From contig WVSN01000011.1 of the NCBI GenBank assembly GCA_015689705.1, forward strand, positions 1 to 64,000: a DNA stretch of 64,000 nt, read 5' to 3'. Position numbers and translations under genes: made by a program. Below the pieces are notes generated by a model. It ran no database searches, had not been told where the DNA came from, and saw nothing but the letters and a program-made list of their open reading frames with translations. Positions 18,287 to 28,512 of this stretch are shown here, in pieces (within the stretch, counting starts at the first letter, position 1; every line of letters begins with the position of its first letter). Source of the DNA: Rhodobacterales bacterium HKCCE3408. Lineage in GTDB: Bacteria; Pseudomonadota; Alphaproteobacteria; Rhodobacterales; Rhodobacteraceae.

Positions 18287-19420
18287 CTAGCGAATGAGCG
18301 GTTCGGGGTCGACAGCCTCGAATCCGCGCCGGACTTCGAAGTGCAGGAAGGGCGGATCGCCCGGTCCGACCTCGGCCACAGTCTGCCCGCGCGAGACGCT
18401 GTCGCCGCGTTCCACGGTGATGTTGCGGATGTTGGCGTAGACCGTGAGCAGGTTGCCGGGGTGGCGGATCACGAGAATCGGGATCTGGTCGGTGTCGCGG
18501 GTGATCGCGGCGACCTCGCCCGACTCGGCCGCGACGACCGGGGTTCCGGCGGTGGCGGAGATGTCGATGCCCTCGTTCGAGCTGGAGAAGCCGCGCAGGA
18601 TCGAACCGGCGACCGGCCGCTGAAGCTGCGACTGGGCGGCGGCGGGCTGCGGCTGCGGCTCGGGTTCCGGTTCGGCCGCGGCGACGGGTTCGGGCTCCGA
18701 GTCGTCGTCGAGGTCGGGCGCGTCCGGCAGCGGTGCGGCGGCGATGGTCTCGGGCAGGGGATCGGAGGCCGATGGCGGCGGCGGCAGGACGCTGCGGCCC
18801 GGCAGGTTGCCATCCGGCGACGAGGCCGCGGCGACGGAGTTGCCCGAGGTCGGGATGATGAGCTGCTGGCCCTCGCGCACGGCGAGATCCGGGCCGAGCC
18901 CGTTCCATTCGGCGAGCGAGCGCACCGGCACGTTGTAGAGCCGGGCGATGGAATAGGCGGTTTCGCCGCGCGTCACGCGGTGGCGCACCGGTTCGGCCCC
19001 GGACTGGACAGCGAGACCCGAGGCGGTGCCGCCGCCATCGGCGGAGTCGATCGCGGCCGAGGCGATGGCGGTGATGTCGCCGCCCGGCGTCCGGCCGACC
19101 ATGCGCGGCAGGGCGAGGATTTCGCCGTCGCGGAGGACGTCGCCGGTGTTGCGGGCGTTGTAGGAGGCGAGCTCTTCCGCCGGCAGGCCGATGCGCTGCG
19201 CGACGCCCTGCACCGTGTCGCCGCGCCGGGCGACCACGACCTGGTAGGTCGGATAGGTGATAAGCCCGTTCGCATCCGGCTGCGGCCGCGGCGCGGCGGT
19301 CGCGACCCCGTTCGATATCCCGTTGCCGCGGAAGTCGAAATCGAGCTGCGGCATCCCGTCGGCGCAGGCCGACAGCAGGAGCGCGGAGGCCATAAGAGTG
19401 GCACGGGTCAGGCGGGGCAT
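18287..19420 (-). CDS. nlpD: NlpD-like lipoprotein: two LysM domains and a degenerate M23/LytM domain
   Basis: A 377-residue predicted lipoprotein. The signal peptide ends in the lipobox LLSAC (Cys19), which is why I chose ATG 19420 over 19483. Two LysM peptidoglycan-binding modules follow (YQVVVARRGDTVQGVAQRIG and HRVTRGETAYSIARLYNV), then an acidic Pro/Glu linker and a C-terminal LytM domain. The metal ligands are altered: the expected His before GIDI is Asn (SNEGIDISA), and the final HxH motif is FLHFEVR with the first His missing. This matches NlpD/EnvC proteins that activate amidases instead of cutting peptidoglycan. It follows pcm and surE on the same strand, as in classical surE-pcm-nlpD clusters. 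Confidence 0.9.
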   Translation of the reverse strand: MPRLTRATLMASALLLSACADGMPQLDFDFRGNGISNGVATAAPRPQPDANGLITYPTYQVVVARRGDTVQGVAQRIGLPAEELASYNARNTGDVLRDGEILALPRMVGRTPGGDITAIASAAIDSADGGGTASGLAVQSGAEPVRHRVTRGETAYSIARLYNVPVRSLAEWNGLGPDLAVREGQQLIIPTSGNSVAAASSPDGNLPGRSVLPPPPSASDPLPETIAAAPLPDAPDLDDDSEPEPVAAAEPEPEPQPQPAAAQSQLQRPVAGSILRGFSSSNEGIDISATAGTPVVAAESGEVAAITRDTDQIPILVIRHPGNLLTVYANIRNITVERGDSVSRGQTVAEVGPGDPPFLHFEVRRGFEAVDPEPLIR

Positions 19421-19575
19421 CGGCTCGTCCTCGGTCTGTCGTCGCTGGCCCTGTCCCGTATGCGGGATCTGAGAGCGGGCCATTGTCGCGCGATTATAGG
19501 AGGAATGGCGGACCTGCGCCAGAGTCGCGCGTCGATGCGGCGACGCGCCGCCATGGCGGGCGTTGGGCTGGCCTA

Positions 19576-20217
19576 TCAGCCGTTCGGCATCCCCTCGACC
19601 AGCGGCACGAAGCGGACCGGCAGGAGTTCGTCGTAGTCGAAGCCGGTCTCGGTCCGGGTGACCTTGATGAGGCTTTGCACGGTGTCGGACTGGCCGACCG
19701 GCAGGACCATCACGCCGCCCGGCTTGAGCTGCTGGAGAAGCGGGCCCGGCGGGTCCTCGGCCGCGGCGGTCACGAGGATGCGGTCGAACGGGGCCTGTTC
19801 GGGCAGGCCGAAGCAGCCGTCGGCGCAGATGACGGTGACGTTGGTGATGCGCGCAGCCTCGAGCCGGCGCTCGGCCTCGCGCGCGAGCGCCCGGTGGCGG
19901 TCGATGGTGTAGACCCGGCGGGCGAGCTGGCCGAGGATCGCGGCCTGGTAGCCCGAGCCGGTGCCGACCTCGAGCACCTTGTCACGCGGCTGGACGCCGA
20001 GCGCCTGCGTCATCAGCCCCACGACCGAGGGCTGCGAGATGGTCTGGCCGCAGGCGATGGGCAGCGGCATGTCGTCATAGGCGTGACCCTCGAAGGTGCC
20101 GCCGACGAACTGGCCGCGGTCGATCTTCTCCATCGCCATGAGCACGGCGCTGTCCGTCACCCCGCGCGAGCGGAGCTGGAACAGGAACTGCATCTGCGCG
20201 GTCGGGTCGCGGGTCAT
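19576..20217 (-). CDS. pcm: Protein-L-isoaspartate O-methyltransferase
   Basis: A 213-residue repair methyltransferase that methylates isoaspartyl residues in aged proteins using SAM. The SAM-binding loop [15 protein letters not shown] and the PIMT motif [20 protein letters not shown] are canonical. The start overlaps the surE stop by four bases (ATGA, 20214-20217), implying translational coupling. The nlpD-like gene follows after 155 bases. It is the standard member of the family here, whereas the homologue at 315-968 is more divergent. Confidence 0.96.
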   Translation of the reverse strand: MTRDPTAQMQFLFQLRSRGVTDSAVLMAMEKIDRGQFVGGTFEGHAYDDMPLPIACGQTISQPSVVGLMTQALGVQPRDKVLEVGTGSGYQAAILGQLARRVYTIDRHRALAREAERRLEAARITNVTVICADGCFGLPEQAPFDRILVTAAAEDPPGPLLQQLKPGGVMVLPVGQSDTVQSLIKVTRTETGFDYDELLPVRFVPLVEGMPNG

Positions 20218-20999
20218 TCGAGGGCGGGCCGGAGGGTGTCGAGGAGATCGTGGGCGGTCAGGTCGCAGCGCAGCGGCGTGACCGAGATGTAGCCGTCGAG
20301 ATTGGCGGTGCCGTCGGTGCCGGGGCCGGTCGAGACATCCTGCGGCTGGCCGGTGATCCAGAGAAACCGCCGGCCGTTCGGCGCGACATGCGGCGCCATG
20401 CCGAAACCCGGCCCCTTGCGGAAGCCCTGCGCGGCGACGCGGGTGCCCTTCACCCCGTCGGCCGGGACCGGCGGGAAATTCACATTGTAGAAGACGCCGT
20501 AATCGGCCCGTTCCCAGGCGCCGTTCTCGACGATGCGGCGCACGACCTCGGCGCCATGGGCGGCGGCGGCCTCGAACGGGTCGTCGAGCCGGGCATTGGC
20601 GGGGCCGAAGAACTGCGACAGCGCGATGGCGCGGAGGCCCTGCAGCGCGCCTTCCATCGCCGCGCCGATGGTGCCGGAATAAAGCACGTTCTCGGCCGAG
20701 TTGTTGCCGCGGTTCACGCCGGACAGCACCAGATCAGGGCGCGCGTCGGCCATGACGTCTGAGATCGCCGCGAGGACGCAGTCCGCCGGCGTGCCTTCGG
20801 CGGCGAAGCGGCGCGGCCCGAGCTCGGCGATCATCGTGGGATGGACGTAGGAGATGCAATGCGCGACGCCCGACTGCTCGAAGGCGGGGGCGACGGTCCA
20901 GACCTCGCCGTCCGGGCCGGCGACGGCCTCGGCGATGGCGTGGAGCACCTTCAGGCCGGGAGCGTTGATGCCGTCGTCGTTGGTGATGAGGATGCGCAT
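20214..20999 (-). CDS. surE: 5'/3'-nucleotidase SurE
   Basis: A 261-residue metal-dependent phosphatase acting on nucleoside monophosphates. The N-terminal [15 protein letters not shown] contains the metal-binding Asp-Asp pair, [18 protein letters not shown] supplies the Asn ligand, and the [10 protein letters not shown] segment is typical. Length matches the family. It heads the surE-pcm unit. In relatives, serS is often directly upstream; here serS lies 2.3 kb upstream, separated by a variable patch (21135-23216). Confidence 0.97.
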   Translation of the reverse strand: MRILITNDDGINAPGLKVLHAIAEAVAGPDGEVWTVAPAFEQSGVAHCISYVHPTMIAELGPRRFAAEGTPADCVLAAISDVMADARPDLVLSGVNRGNNSAENVLYSGTIGAAMEGALQGLRAIALSQFFGPANARLDDPFEAAAAHGAEVVRRIVENGAWERADYGVFYNVNFPPVPADGVKGTRVAAQGFRKGPGFGMAPHVAPNGRRFLWITGQPQDVSTGPGTDGTANLDGYISVTPLRCDLTAHDLLDTLRPALE

Positions 21000-21134
21000 G
21001 GGGTCCTTCGGGGTTTGGCTAATCCCCTAACCGGCGCGCGCGAGGCCGACAAGAAGTCGGCTCCTCGATCCTCTAGACGCCATGCGGCTCCGCCACACCG
21101 CAGTCTCGGGCGCGAGCCTGCCTCTTCTGACGGG

Positions 21135-22136
21135 TCACGGAATGGCCCGGTCGCACCAATAGGGCAGTTCTGAGAGCGGGACTGCATCGTTGCACGGGCT
21201 CGCCTCATACACGAAGTAAAGCGCGCCGAAGACGAGTGCGGCCCCTAGCGCCATCCGTTCCCGTTGCTGCCGTTCGCGCTCGGGCAGCGTTCGGAGCGCC
21301 TCGGCACGCACCTCGGCCATGTGGAGGAATGTCCCCGCCATCTCCGGGTCATCGTGAACAAGGCGTGCCTCGAGATCCGCCGGATCGAAACTGCCCGAAT
21401 AGTAGCGGGCGAGAGTCAGAGCCGGCTCGCCGCGGGGAAAGCTGCCGTCGCGGTGACGCGGCGCTTCATCAGGTGTCGTGCCTTCGGTCCATACGATGGA
21501 CACCTCCACCGACGTCGGGAGCCGCCCGCACTGTGCCTGCGTGATCTCGCGGACCGCAATCAGGCTCTGGTCGATGCCGTTTGGGCGGGACGGGTAGCCG
21601 AAGCTGCCGGCCGGCACGTAGGCTTGGTAGAGTGGCTGGTCGAAGTAATCCTGCCCGATCGTGCCGGTGACGGCGAAGGTAGCACCCCGGGGCGGCATGA
21701 CGTGGCTCGCCTGGGAGAGATTTCCCCGGAAGTCGACGATCATAAGGTGCAATTCATCGCCGCAAGGATCGCCGAAAATGAGCCGTCGGGTCAGGGTCGA
21801 ACTCGTCCCCGGCAGGTCGATAGCCCGCATGTGGGGAAGTACGCGCCATCGGTTCGCTTCCGCCGTGCAGTCGTGGTAGGCGTCGATCGACGTGGGGCGG
21901 GGCGCCACGATGCCGTCCGCTACGATCAAGTCGTTTAGCTGCGCAAACCATCCGCCCGGCAGATCGAGGCAGGCATGTCTGTCAACGGCTCCGGCGAGCA
22001 GGTCGGCCGCGTTTGTGACCAGTTGCATCCGGGCAATCTCTGTTCGCATTTCGGCTTCTTGCGCAACCGCTTCGCGTTCAATGCCTCGCATCTCCGCCAG
22101 CGCCGCCGCACCCTCGGGCGACACGGCTGCAATCAT
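21135..22136 (-). CDS. Downstream part of an apparently frameshifted exported protein (unknown function)
   Basis: A 333-residue reading frame of unknown family. It has no signal peptide of its own, several scattered Cys (for example PSTSIDAYHDC-like and DPCGDEL regions), a long charged helix near the C-terminus (ERERQQRERMALG) and one hydrophobic segment (ALVFGALYFVYEA) before a short tail. Its ATG overlaps the stop of the upstream gene by four bases. Codons upstream of that ATG in the same frame (reading FEYAFYPTGTPQAREWKA) look protein-like and run straight back into the upstream gene, so the two are more likely one about 460-residue protein broken by a one-base shift. Confidence 0.6.
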   Translation of the reverse strand: MIAAVSPEGAAALAEMRGIEREAVAQEAEMRTEIARMQLVTNAADLLAGAVDRHACLDLPGGWFAQLNDLIVADGIVAPRPTSIDAYHDCTAEANRWRVLPHMRAIDLPGTSSTLTRRLIFGDPCGDELHLMIVDFRGNLSQASHVMPPRGATFAVTGTIGQDYFDQPLYQAYVPAGSFGYPSRPNGIDQSLIAVREITQAQCGRLPTSVEVSIVWTEGTTPDEAPRHRDGSFPRGEPALTLARYYSGSFDPADLEARLVHDDPEMAGTFLHMAEVRAEALRTLPERERQQRERMALGAALVFGALYFVYEASPCNDAVPLSELPYWCDRAIP

Positions 22137-22513
22137 CGCCTTCCATTCGCGCGCCTGCGGCGTCCCTGTGGGATAGAAAGCGTATTCGAAAATATGTTCG
22201 TGCTGACTTCGCCGCCGCAGGTGGTCAGCGCTTCGCGTATCGCCGTCCGGTCGCCGTCGGACAGCTCGCCGTAGGTCCGTCCGAACACAGGTTGGAAATT
22301 GATGTCGACGAAAGCCGGCGCGGCGCGGCGCATGACAGTCAGGCTGTCGATGTACTGGCCGTGAATATCGTCACCGAACGGTCCCGCTATGAAGTCGAGC
22401 CAGTTTGCCAGTGCTCTACAGTCGACCTGTCCGGAGGGCGTCAAGACCGTCGCTTGCGCGGAGGCCGGGGCGCCGAATGTGACGAGCAGTAAGACCAAAA
22501 AGAAGCGACGCAT
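22133..22513 (-). CDS. Upstream part of an apparently frameshifted exported protein (signal peptide half)
   Basis: A 126-residue frame with a clear Sec signal peptide (MRRFFLVLLLVTFGAPASA) and two Cys in the mature part. The last 20 codons turn into an Arg-rich tail (GRRRRANGRR) that does not look natural. Shifting the frame by one base near the TATTTTCG at about 22191 gives a smooth continuation into the gene at 21135-22136. I see no homologue by motif. Together with the neighbours at 22559 and 22740 it forms a variable patch between surE and serS. Confidence 0.6.
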   Translation of the reverse strand: MRRFFLVLLLVTFGAPASAQATVLTPSGQVDCRALANWLDFIAGPFGDDIHGQYIDSLTVMRRAAPAFVDINFQPVFGRTYGELSDGDRTAIREALTTCGGEVSTNIFSNTLSIPQGRRRRANGRR

Positions 22514-22558
22514 TTAAACACCTCAAGGAAAAATGATGGTGAAACAGTATCGACCGTC

Positions 22559-22732
22559 ATGCTGCCCGTCGACACAGGAGTGGCGCGCGAGGTGCGGGAG
22601 AAGATGCGCGACTGGATGCAGCGGACGATGCCGCAGAACCTGCCGCGGCTGCGCACCGATCTGCGCGCCTTGGCCGAGCGGCGGGAGGCGTGGGACCCGG
22701 AGATCGCCGACCTGAAGGCGGCGAAGGGGTGA
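22559..22732 (+). CDS. Short unidentified reading frame, possibly a gene remnant
   Basis: A 57-codon rightward frame with protein-like, helix-forming composition (RDWMQRTMPQNLPRLRTDLR, then ERREAWDPEIADLKAAKG) and GC-rich third positions typical of real genes here. There is no good ribosome-binding site before ATG 22559, and the frame stays open upstream toward the neighbouring gene, so it may be the surviving C-terminus of a longer lost gene. It converges with the membrane protein at 22740-23216. No function can be offered. Confidence 0.35.
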   Translation: MLPVDTGVAREVREKMRDWMQRTMPQNLPRLRTDLRALAERREAWDPEIADLKAAKG

Positions 22733-22739
22733 GGCGGGC

Positions 22740-23216
22740 CTAGTCGGCTGGCCCGAGGCGGATGGAGGCGACAGCTCCGAAGGCGCGGAGCCAGGCGATT
22801 GCGACGGCGACGAGGCCGATGGTCGCGATGACGAGGGGCAACTGCACGTAGTAGGTCCGGAGGCCGGCCTCGCTGAGCACGCCGTCTTCTTTCAGGACCG
22901 TGCCGTTCGCGTAGAACGATCCGCCGTCCGGATCGACGGGTGGAAACCAGGAGAGATAGGCCGCGACCAGGTAGACGGCGGTCACGAGAACCACGCCGCC
23001 AAGCGCGACCTGCCACCAGACGAGCCGCGTCCGGCAGCGAAAACCAAGCCGGAACAGGAGAATGAGGCCGAGAAGCGGGACGAGCCAGTAGAGCGGGGAC
23101 AGGAGGAAGATGAAGAACGCGTAGGGCGCCATCGCGAAGACGAGGCCCCAGAAGGTCCAGAACCCCCATATGAGAAACCGCTGCGTATCGGTCCGCGCGG
23201 CGATCATGTCGGCCAT
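22740..23216 (-). CDS. Hypothetical inner membrane protein
   Basis: A 158-residue protein with about four hydrophobic segments: residues around 15-37 (FLIWGFWTFWGLVFAMAPYA), 38-56, 70-88 (VALGGVVLVTAVYLVAAYL) and 123-143 (LPLVIATIGLVAVAIAWL). Between the third and fourth helices lies a hydrophilic loop of about 35 residues. I do not recognise a family. It is the first leftward gene after serS within the variable patch; no functional hint comes from the context. Confidence 0.6.
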   Translation of the reverse strand: MADMIAARTDTQRFLIWGFWTFWGLVFAMAPYAFFIFLLSPLYWLVPLLGLILLFRLGFRCRTRLVWWQVALGGVVLVTAVYLVAAYLSWFPPVDPDGGSFYANGTVLKEDGVLSEAGLRTYYVQLPLVIATIGLVAVAIAWLRAFGAVASIRLGPAD

Positions 23217-23303
23217 GTGCGTCAGATCCTGTCCGGCCGGCGGAGGCGACCGCCGGCGGGTCAGGACATGGCGCGCGAGCGTGGCGAATTCAGGGCAGGC
23301 CGG

Positions 23304-24626
<1,323 letters not shown>

Positions 24627-24658
24627 CTATGCCCGATCGGACGGACGGGGAAAAGGGG

Positions 24659-25417
24659 TCAGTCGGGGGCGAGGACCGCGTCGGGCCGCACGGCAAGGCT
24701 GCGTGCCGCGCGGCCGGCGGCATCGAAGCGGGCGACCATCACGGCGGCTACCGCCACGCACGCGCCCGTCTCGATCAAGAGCGGGGCGCCGGAGAAGCCC
24801 GCCACGACCGAGCAGTCGCTGACCAGAAGCTGCGGGTCGATCGCCTGCGCCCGGCAGCGGGCATGGCCGGACAGCAGCGTCGGATCGCCCATCCGGTAGC
24901 CCCAGATCTCGTAATCCGCGCCGTCCCGCGGCCGCGCGACGGGGATGGGCGTGACGAGGTCGGCGGGCACCGGGCGGGGCAGGGTGAGCCGCGCGACATC
25001 GGTGCGGTAGCTGTCGCGGTCCCGCGTGTCGCCGTGGCGGCCGGGGGCGAGCGTGAGCGACAGGATGGCCGTGCGCCACAGCGGCGGACCGTCGCGCCAG
25101 CCGAAGGTGACGTGGATCGATTGCGGGTCGGGCGCGTCCTCGACGCAATGGGCGGCGGTCAGCACCTCGGTCGGCGAGATGAGCGTCGCTGAACAGCCGC
25201 CGATCCCCTCGCCGCCGCCGGGGGCGGGGCGGTTCGGCGTGACGTAGCCGATGGCCGGAAGGGCGGCGGCGACATAGGCGGGTGCGATCTGCGGCGGATC
25301 GGCCGGCCCGGCACCTGCGGGCCCCGCCAGAAGTGCCAGCGCGGCAAGACGGGCCAGTGCCCGTCGGCGTGGCCGGGCCGGCCGCAGCGCGCCGCAGGGG
25401 GGCCGATGATGTCGCAT
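24659..25417 (-). CDS. Trypsin-like serine protease (S1 family), exported
   Basis: A 252-residue protease with an unusually Arg/Pro-rich N-terminus before the hydrophobic signal core (LARLAALALLAGPAGAG). The catalytic triad is visible: His90 in VLTAAHC, Asp140 in RTDVARL and Ser209 in AGFSGAPL. The usual GDSGGP is changed to GFSGAP, so the residue before Ser is Phe instead of Asp. A Cys pair (Cys75/Cys91) brackets the His as in trypsins. It would act in the periplasm or outside the cell. It lies 62 bases upstream of serS on the same strand; no substrate is suggested. Confidence 0.85.
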   Translation of the reverse strand: MRHHRPPCGALRPARPRRRALARLAALALLAGPAGAGPADPPQIAPAYVAAALPAIGYVTPNRPAPGGGEGIGGCSATLISPTEVLTAAHCVEDAPDPQSIHVTFGWRDGPPLWRTAILSLTLAPGRHGDTRDRDSYRTDVARLTLPRPVPADLVTPIPVARPRDGADYEIWGYRMGDPTLLSGHARCRAQAIDPQLLVSDCSVVAGFSGAPLLIETGACVAVAAVMVARFDAAGRAARSLAVRPDAVLAPD

Positions 25418-25561
25418 GGCGTTCGTGAGCCTTGTCGCGTTCTATCGCGACGATAGACCCGGCCCGGCGGCTTGGAAACGGCCCCGCGCTGCCTTGCATC
25501 CCCGTTCCCTCGCGCGTAGGTAGCTGCGCAATTGGACGGCCCGAGACGAAAGGATCCCCCG

Positions 25562-25849
25562 ATGGGTGGCGGCTTCGAACAGATCATTCTCCTCGCCCTG
25601 ATCTTCGGGATCATGTACTTCCTGCTGATCCGCCCGCAGCAGAAGAAGGTGAAGGAGCACCAGGCCATGGTCGCGGCGCTCCGGCGCGGTGACGAGGTGG
25701 TCACGCAGGGCGGGCTGATCGGCAAGATCACGAAGGTCAAGGACGACAACGAGGTCGAGGTGGAGCTGAGCCAGGGCGTGAAGGTCCGGGTGGTGCGCCA
25801 GACCATTGCCACCGTCCGCTCGAAGACCGAACCGGCGGAAAGCGCCTGA
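25562..25849 (+). CDS. yajC: Preprotein translocase subunit YajC
   Basis: A 95-residue single-pass inner membrane protein associated with SecDF. The hydrophobic helix (IILLALIFGIMYFLLI) is followed by the family signature RPQQKKVKEHQAMVAALRRGDEV (in part) and QGGLIGKI. The frame is open from 25532, but ATG 25562, preceded by GAAAGGAT, gives the family N-terminus. It leads the yajC-secD-secF operon and is 22 bases from secD. Confidence 0.96.
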   Translation: MGGGFEQIILLALIFGIMYFLLIRPQQKKVKEHQAMVAALRRGDEVVTQGGLIGKITKVKDDNEVEVELSQGVKVRVVRQTIATVRSKTEPAESA

Positions 25850-25871
25850 TCCGCAGAGGCGCAGGCCGGCG

Positions 25872-27542
25872 ATGCTGAACATTTCCCTTTTCAACCGGAT
25901 CGTCATCGTCGCCGTCGTGCTGGCGGGACTTCTGTTCGCGATGCCGAACCTGTTCTACGACCGGGTGGAGCGGCACAACGACGCGGTCCTGCAGATCGAG
26001 GCGACGGGCGCCGAGACCGACGAGCAGACCGCCGCCCGCGCCGCGTGGCCGAGCTACCTGCCCTCGGGCATCGTCAATCTCGGTCTCGACCTTCGCGGCG
26101 GCGCGCATCTGCTGGCCGAAGTGCAGCTTGACCAGGTCTACGAGCGGCGGATGGAGGGGCTGTGGCCCGATATCCGGGACCGCCTGCGGGACGAGCGCGA
26201 CACGATCGGCACGATCCAGCGCCTGCCTCCGGACGAAACGCCGACGGGCGAACTTCATGTCCGGATCTCGCGCCCCGAGAACATCGCCGACGCGGTGGCT
26301 GCGGTGCGCGAACTGGCGCAGCCGGTGGCCAGCCTGACCGGCGTCGGGTCGTCGACGCTGGACGTGCGGGGCGAGGGCGACACGGTGATCGTGACGCTGT
26401 CGGACGCCGAGAGGCTGGCGACCGACAACCGGACGATGCAGCAGTCGCTCGAAATCATCCGCCGCCGCGTCGACGAGGCCGGCACGCGCGAGCCGACGAT
26501 CCAGCGGCAGGGCGAGGACCGCATCCTGATCCAGGTGCCGGGCGTGGGTTCGGCGCAGGAGCTGAAGGACATCATCGGCCGAACCGCGCGGCTGACCTTC
26601 CACCCGGTGATCGGCGCGGCTTCGCCCGGCGACAGCGCCGGTGTGAACGAGCTGGTGCTGCCGGAGATGGACGCCCCCGACTCGGCGCTGCGGCTGGAAC
26701 GGGCCGAGGTGATGTCGGGCGAGGATCTGACCGACGCGCAGCCGGCCTTCAACCAGAATGGCCAGCCGGTCGTGTCCTTCCGGCTGAATACGACCGCCGC
26801 GCAGACCTTCTGCCGCTACACGCAGGACAATGTCGGCGCGCCCTTCGCCATCGTGCTGGACGAGGAGATCGTGTCGGCCCCGCGCATCAACGAGCCGATC
26901 TGCGGCGGTGCGGGCCAGATCTCGGGCAACTTCACCGTCGAAAGCTCGACCGACCTCGCCATCCTGCTGCGCGCAGGCGCTCTGCCGGCGGAGATGGTGT
27001 TCCTCGAAGAACGGACCATCGGCCCGGAACTGGGCAGCGACTCGATCGCGGCGGGGCAGCTTGCGGCGGTGGTCGCCTGTGTCGCCGTGCTGATTTTCAT
27101 GTGGCTGAGCTACGGGCTGTTCGGGCTGTTCGCCAACCTCGCGCTGATGGTGAACGTGGCGATGATCTTCGGACTGCTGTCGCTTCTGGGCGCCACGCTG
27201 ACCCTGCCCGGTATCGCCGGGATCGTGCTGACGATCGGCATGGCGGTCGACGCCAACGTGCTGGTCTTCGAGCGGATCCGCGAGGAACTGAAGACCGCCA
27301 AGGGTCCGGCGCGCGCCATCGAGCTTGGCTACGAACGGGCGCTGTCGGCGATCATCGACGCCAACATCACGACGTTCATCGTCGCGGTGATCCTGTGGGT
27401 CATGGGGTCGGGGCCGGTTCGCGGCTTTGCGACCACGCTCGGGCTCGGCATCGTGACGTCGGTGTTCACGGCAATCTTCGTCACCCGTCTTTTCATCGTC
27501 TGGTGGTTCGAGCGCCGCCGCCCGCGCAAGATCGAGGTCTGA
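25872..27542 (+). CDS. secD: Protein translocase subunit SecD
   Basis: A 556-residue RND-family membrane protein that uses the proton gradient to pull translocating polypeptides into the periplasm with SecF. The N-terminal helix begins MLNISLFNRIVIVAVVLAGL. The LGLDLRGGAHLL motif and the large periplasmic P1 domain follow. The C-terminal five-helix block contains IGMAVDANVLVFERIREEL, the essential SecD motif, and the AII-DANITTF region. Internal GTG/ATG starts upstream (25806) would overlap yajC, so I chose ATG 25872. The next gene, secF, starts after a single base. Confidence 0.97.
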   Translation: MLNISLFNRIVIVAVVLAGLLFAMPNLFYDRVERHNDAVLQIEATGAETDEQTAARAAWPSYLPSGIVNLGLDLRGGAHLLAEVQLDQVYERRMEGLWPDIRDRLRDERDTIGTIQRLPPDETPTGELHVRISRPENIADAVAAVRELAQPVASLTGVGSSTLDVRGEGDTVIVTLSDAERLATDNRTMQQSLEIIRRRVDEAGTREPTIQRQGEDRILIQVPGVGSAQELKDIIGRTARLTFHPVIGAASPGDSAGVNELVLPEMDAPDSALRLERAEVMSGEDLTDAQPAFNQNGQPVVSFRLNTTAAQTFCRYTQDNVGAPFAIVLDEEIVSAPRINEPICGGAGQISGNFTVESSTDLAILLRAGALPAEMVFLEERTIGPELGSDSIAAGQLAAVVACVAVLIFMWLSYGLFGLFANLALMVNVAMIFGLLSLLGATLTLPGIAGIVLTIGMAVDANVLVFERIREELKTAKGPARAIELGYERALSAIIDANITTFIVAVILWVMGSGPVRGFATTLGLGIVTSVFTAIFVTRLFIVWWFERRRPRKIEV

Positions 27543-27543
27543 G

Positions 27544-28512
27544 ATGCGGCTGCGCCTGGTTCCCGACGAAACACACATCGACTTTTTCCGCTACGCGCGG
27601 CTGACCTTCGGCGTCTCGGTCGTGGCCGTCATCGTGTCGGTCGTGCTGTGGCTGACGATGGGGCTGAACTTCGGCATCGACTTCCGCGGCGGCACCACGA
27701 TCCGGACGCAGGCCGAGACGGCGGTGGACGTGGGCGCCTACCGGGAAGCGCTGTCGGCACTCGATCTCGGCGACGTCACCATCACCGAGATCTTCGACCC
27801 GACTTTCGCGGCCGACCAGCATGTTGCCCTGATCGTGATCCAGGCGCAGGAGGGCGACGAGGCCGTGTCGTCGGACACCATCGCCTCGATCGAGGCGGCG
27901 CTGCAGGAGGTCGCCCCGGCGATCACCTTCGAAAGCGTGGAGTCGGTCGGTCCGACCGTCTCGGGCGAGCTTGTCCGGACCGCCTTCATCGCCGTCGGCC
28001 TCTCGGTCGCCGCGATGCTGGTCTATATCTGGCTGCGCTTCGAATGGCAGTTCTCGGTCGGCGCGGTGGTGGCGCTGATCCACGACGTGATGCTGACCAT
28101 CGGTATCTTCAGCCTGATGCAGATCCGTTTCGACCTGGCGATCGTGGCGGCGCTGCTGACCATCGTCGGCTATTCGATCAACGACACCGTCGTGATCTTC
28201 GACCGGCTGCGCGAGAACCTGAGGAAATACAAGAAAAAGCCCCTGGTCGAGGTGATGAACCTCTCGGTCAACGAGACCCTGTCGCGGACGATCATGACCT
28301 CCGGCACGACGCTGATCGCGCTGATCGCGCTGCTTGTGCTTGGCGGCGACGTGATCCGGGGCTTCGTCTTCGCGATGACCTGGGGCGTGATCGTCGGCAC
28401 CTATTCGTCGGTCTACGTGGCCAAGAACGTGGTGCTGATGCTTGGCGTGAAGCGCGACTGGTCGAAGCCGGACCAGAACGCCGGGACGCAGTTCTCCAAC
28501 ACCGATGCCTGA
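27544..28512 (+). CDS. secF: Protein translocase subunit SecF
   Basis: A 322-residue partner of SecD. It shows the SecF signature LNFGIDFRGGTTIR near the N-terminus, the first transmembrane helix before it, and the C-terminal block with YSINDTVVIFDRLRENLRKY and TSGTTLIALIALLVLGGDVI. It begins one base after the secD stop, so the two are certainly co-translated. The downstream TauE-family gene overlaps its last eight bases. Confidence 0.97.
   Translation: MRLRLVPDETHIDFFRYARLTFGVSVVAVIVSVVLWLTMGLNFGIDFRGGTTIRTQAETAVDVGAYREALSALDLGDVTITEIFDPTFAADQHVALIVIQAQEGDEAVSSDTIASIEAALQEVAPAITFESVESVGPTVSGELVRTAFIAVGLSVAAMLVYIWLRFEWQFSVGAVVALIHDVMLTIGIFSLMQIRFDLAIVAALLTIVGYSINDTVVIFDRLRENLRKYKKKPLVEVMNLSVNETLSRTIMTSGTTLIALIALLVLGGDVIRGFVFAMTWGVIVGTYSSVYVAKNVVLMLGVKRDWSKPDQNAGTQFSNTDA

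Noticed and set aside
22180-22200. Programmed minus-one frameshift at TATTTTCG joining the two halves of the split gene
   Set aside because: The sequence does not fit an X-XXY-YYZ slippery heptamer in the reading frame, and no downstream stimulatory structure is evident. A mutation or sequence error is simpler.
25737-27578. 613-codon open frame antisense to yajC and secD
   Set aside because: secD is unambiguous, and the antisense product is rich in Arg, His and Asp without domain features.
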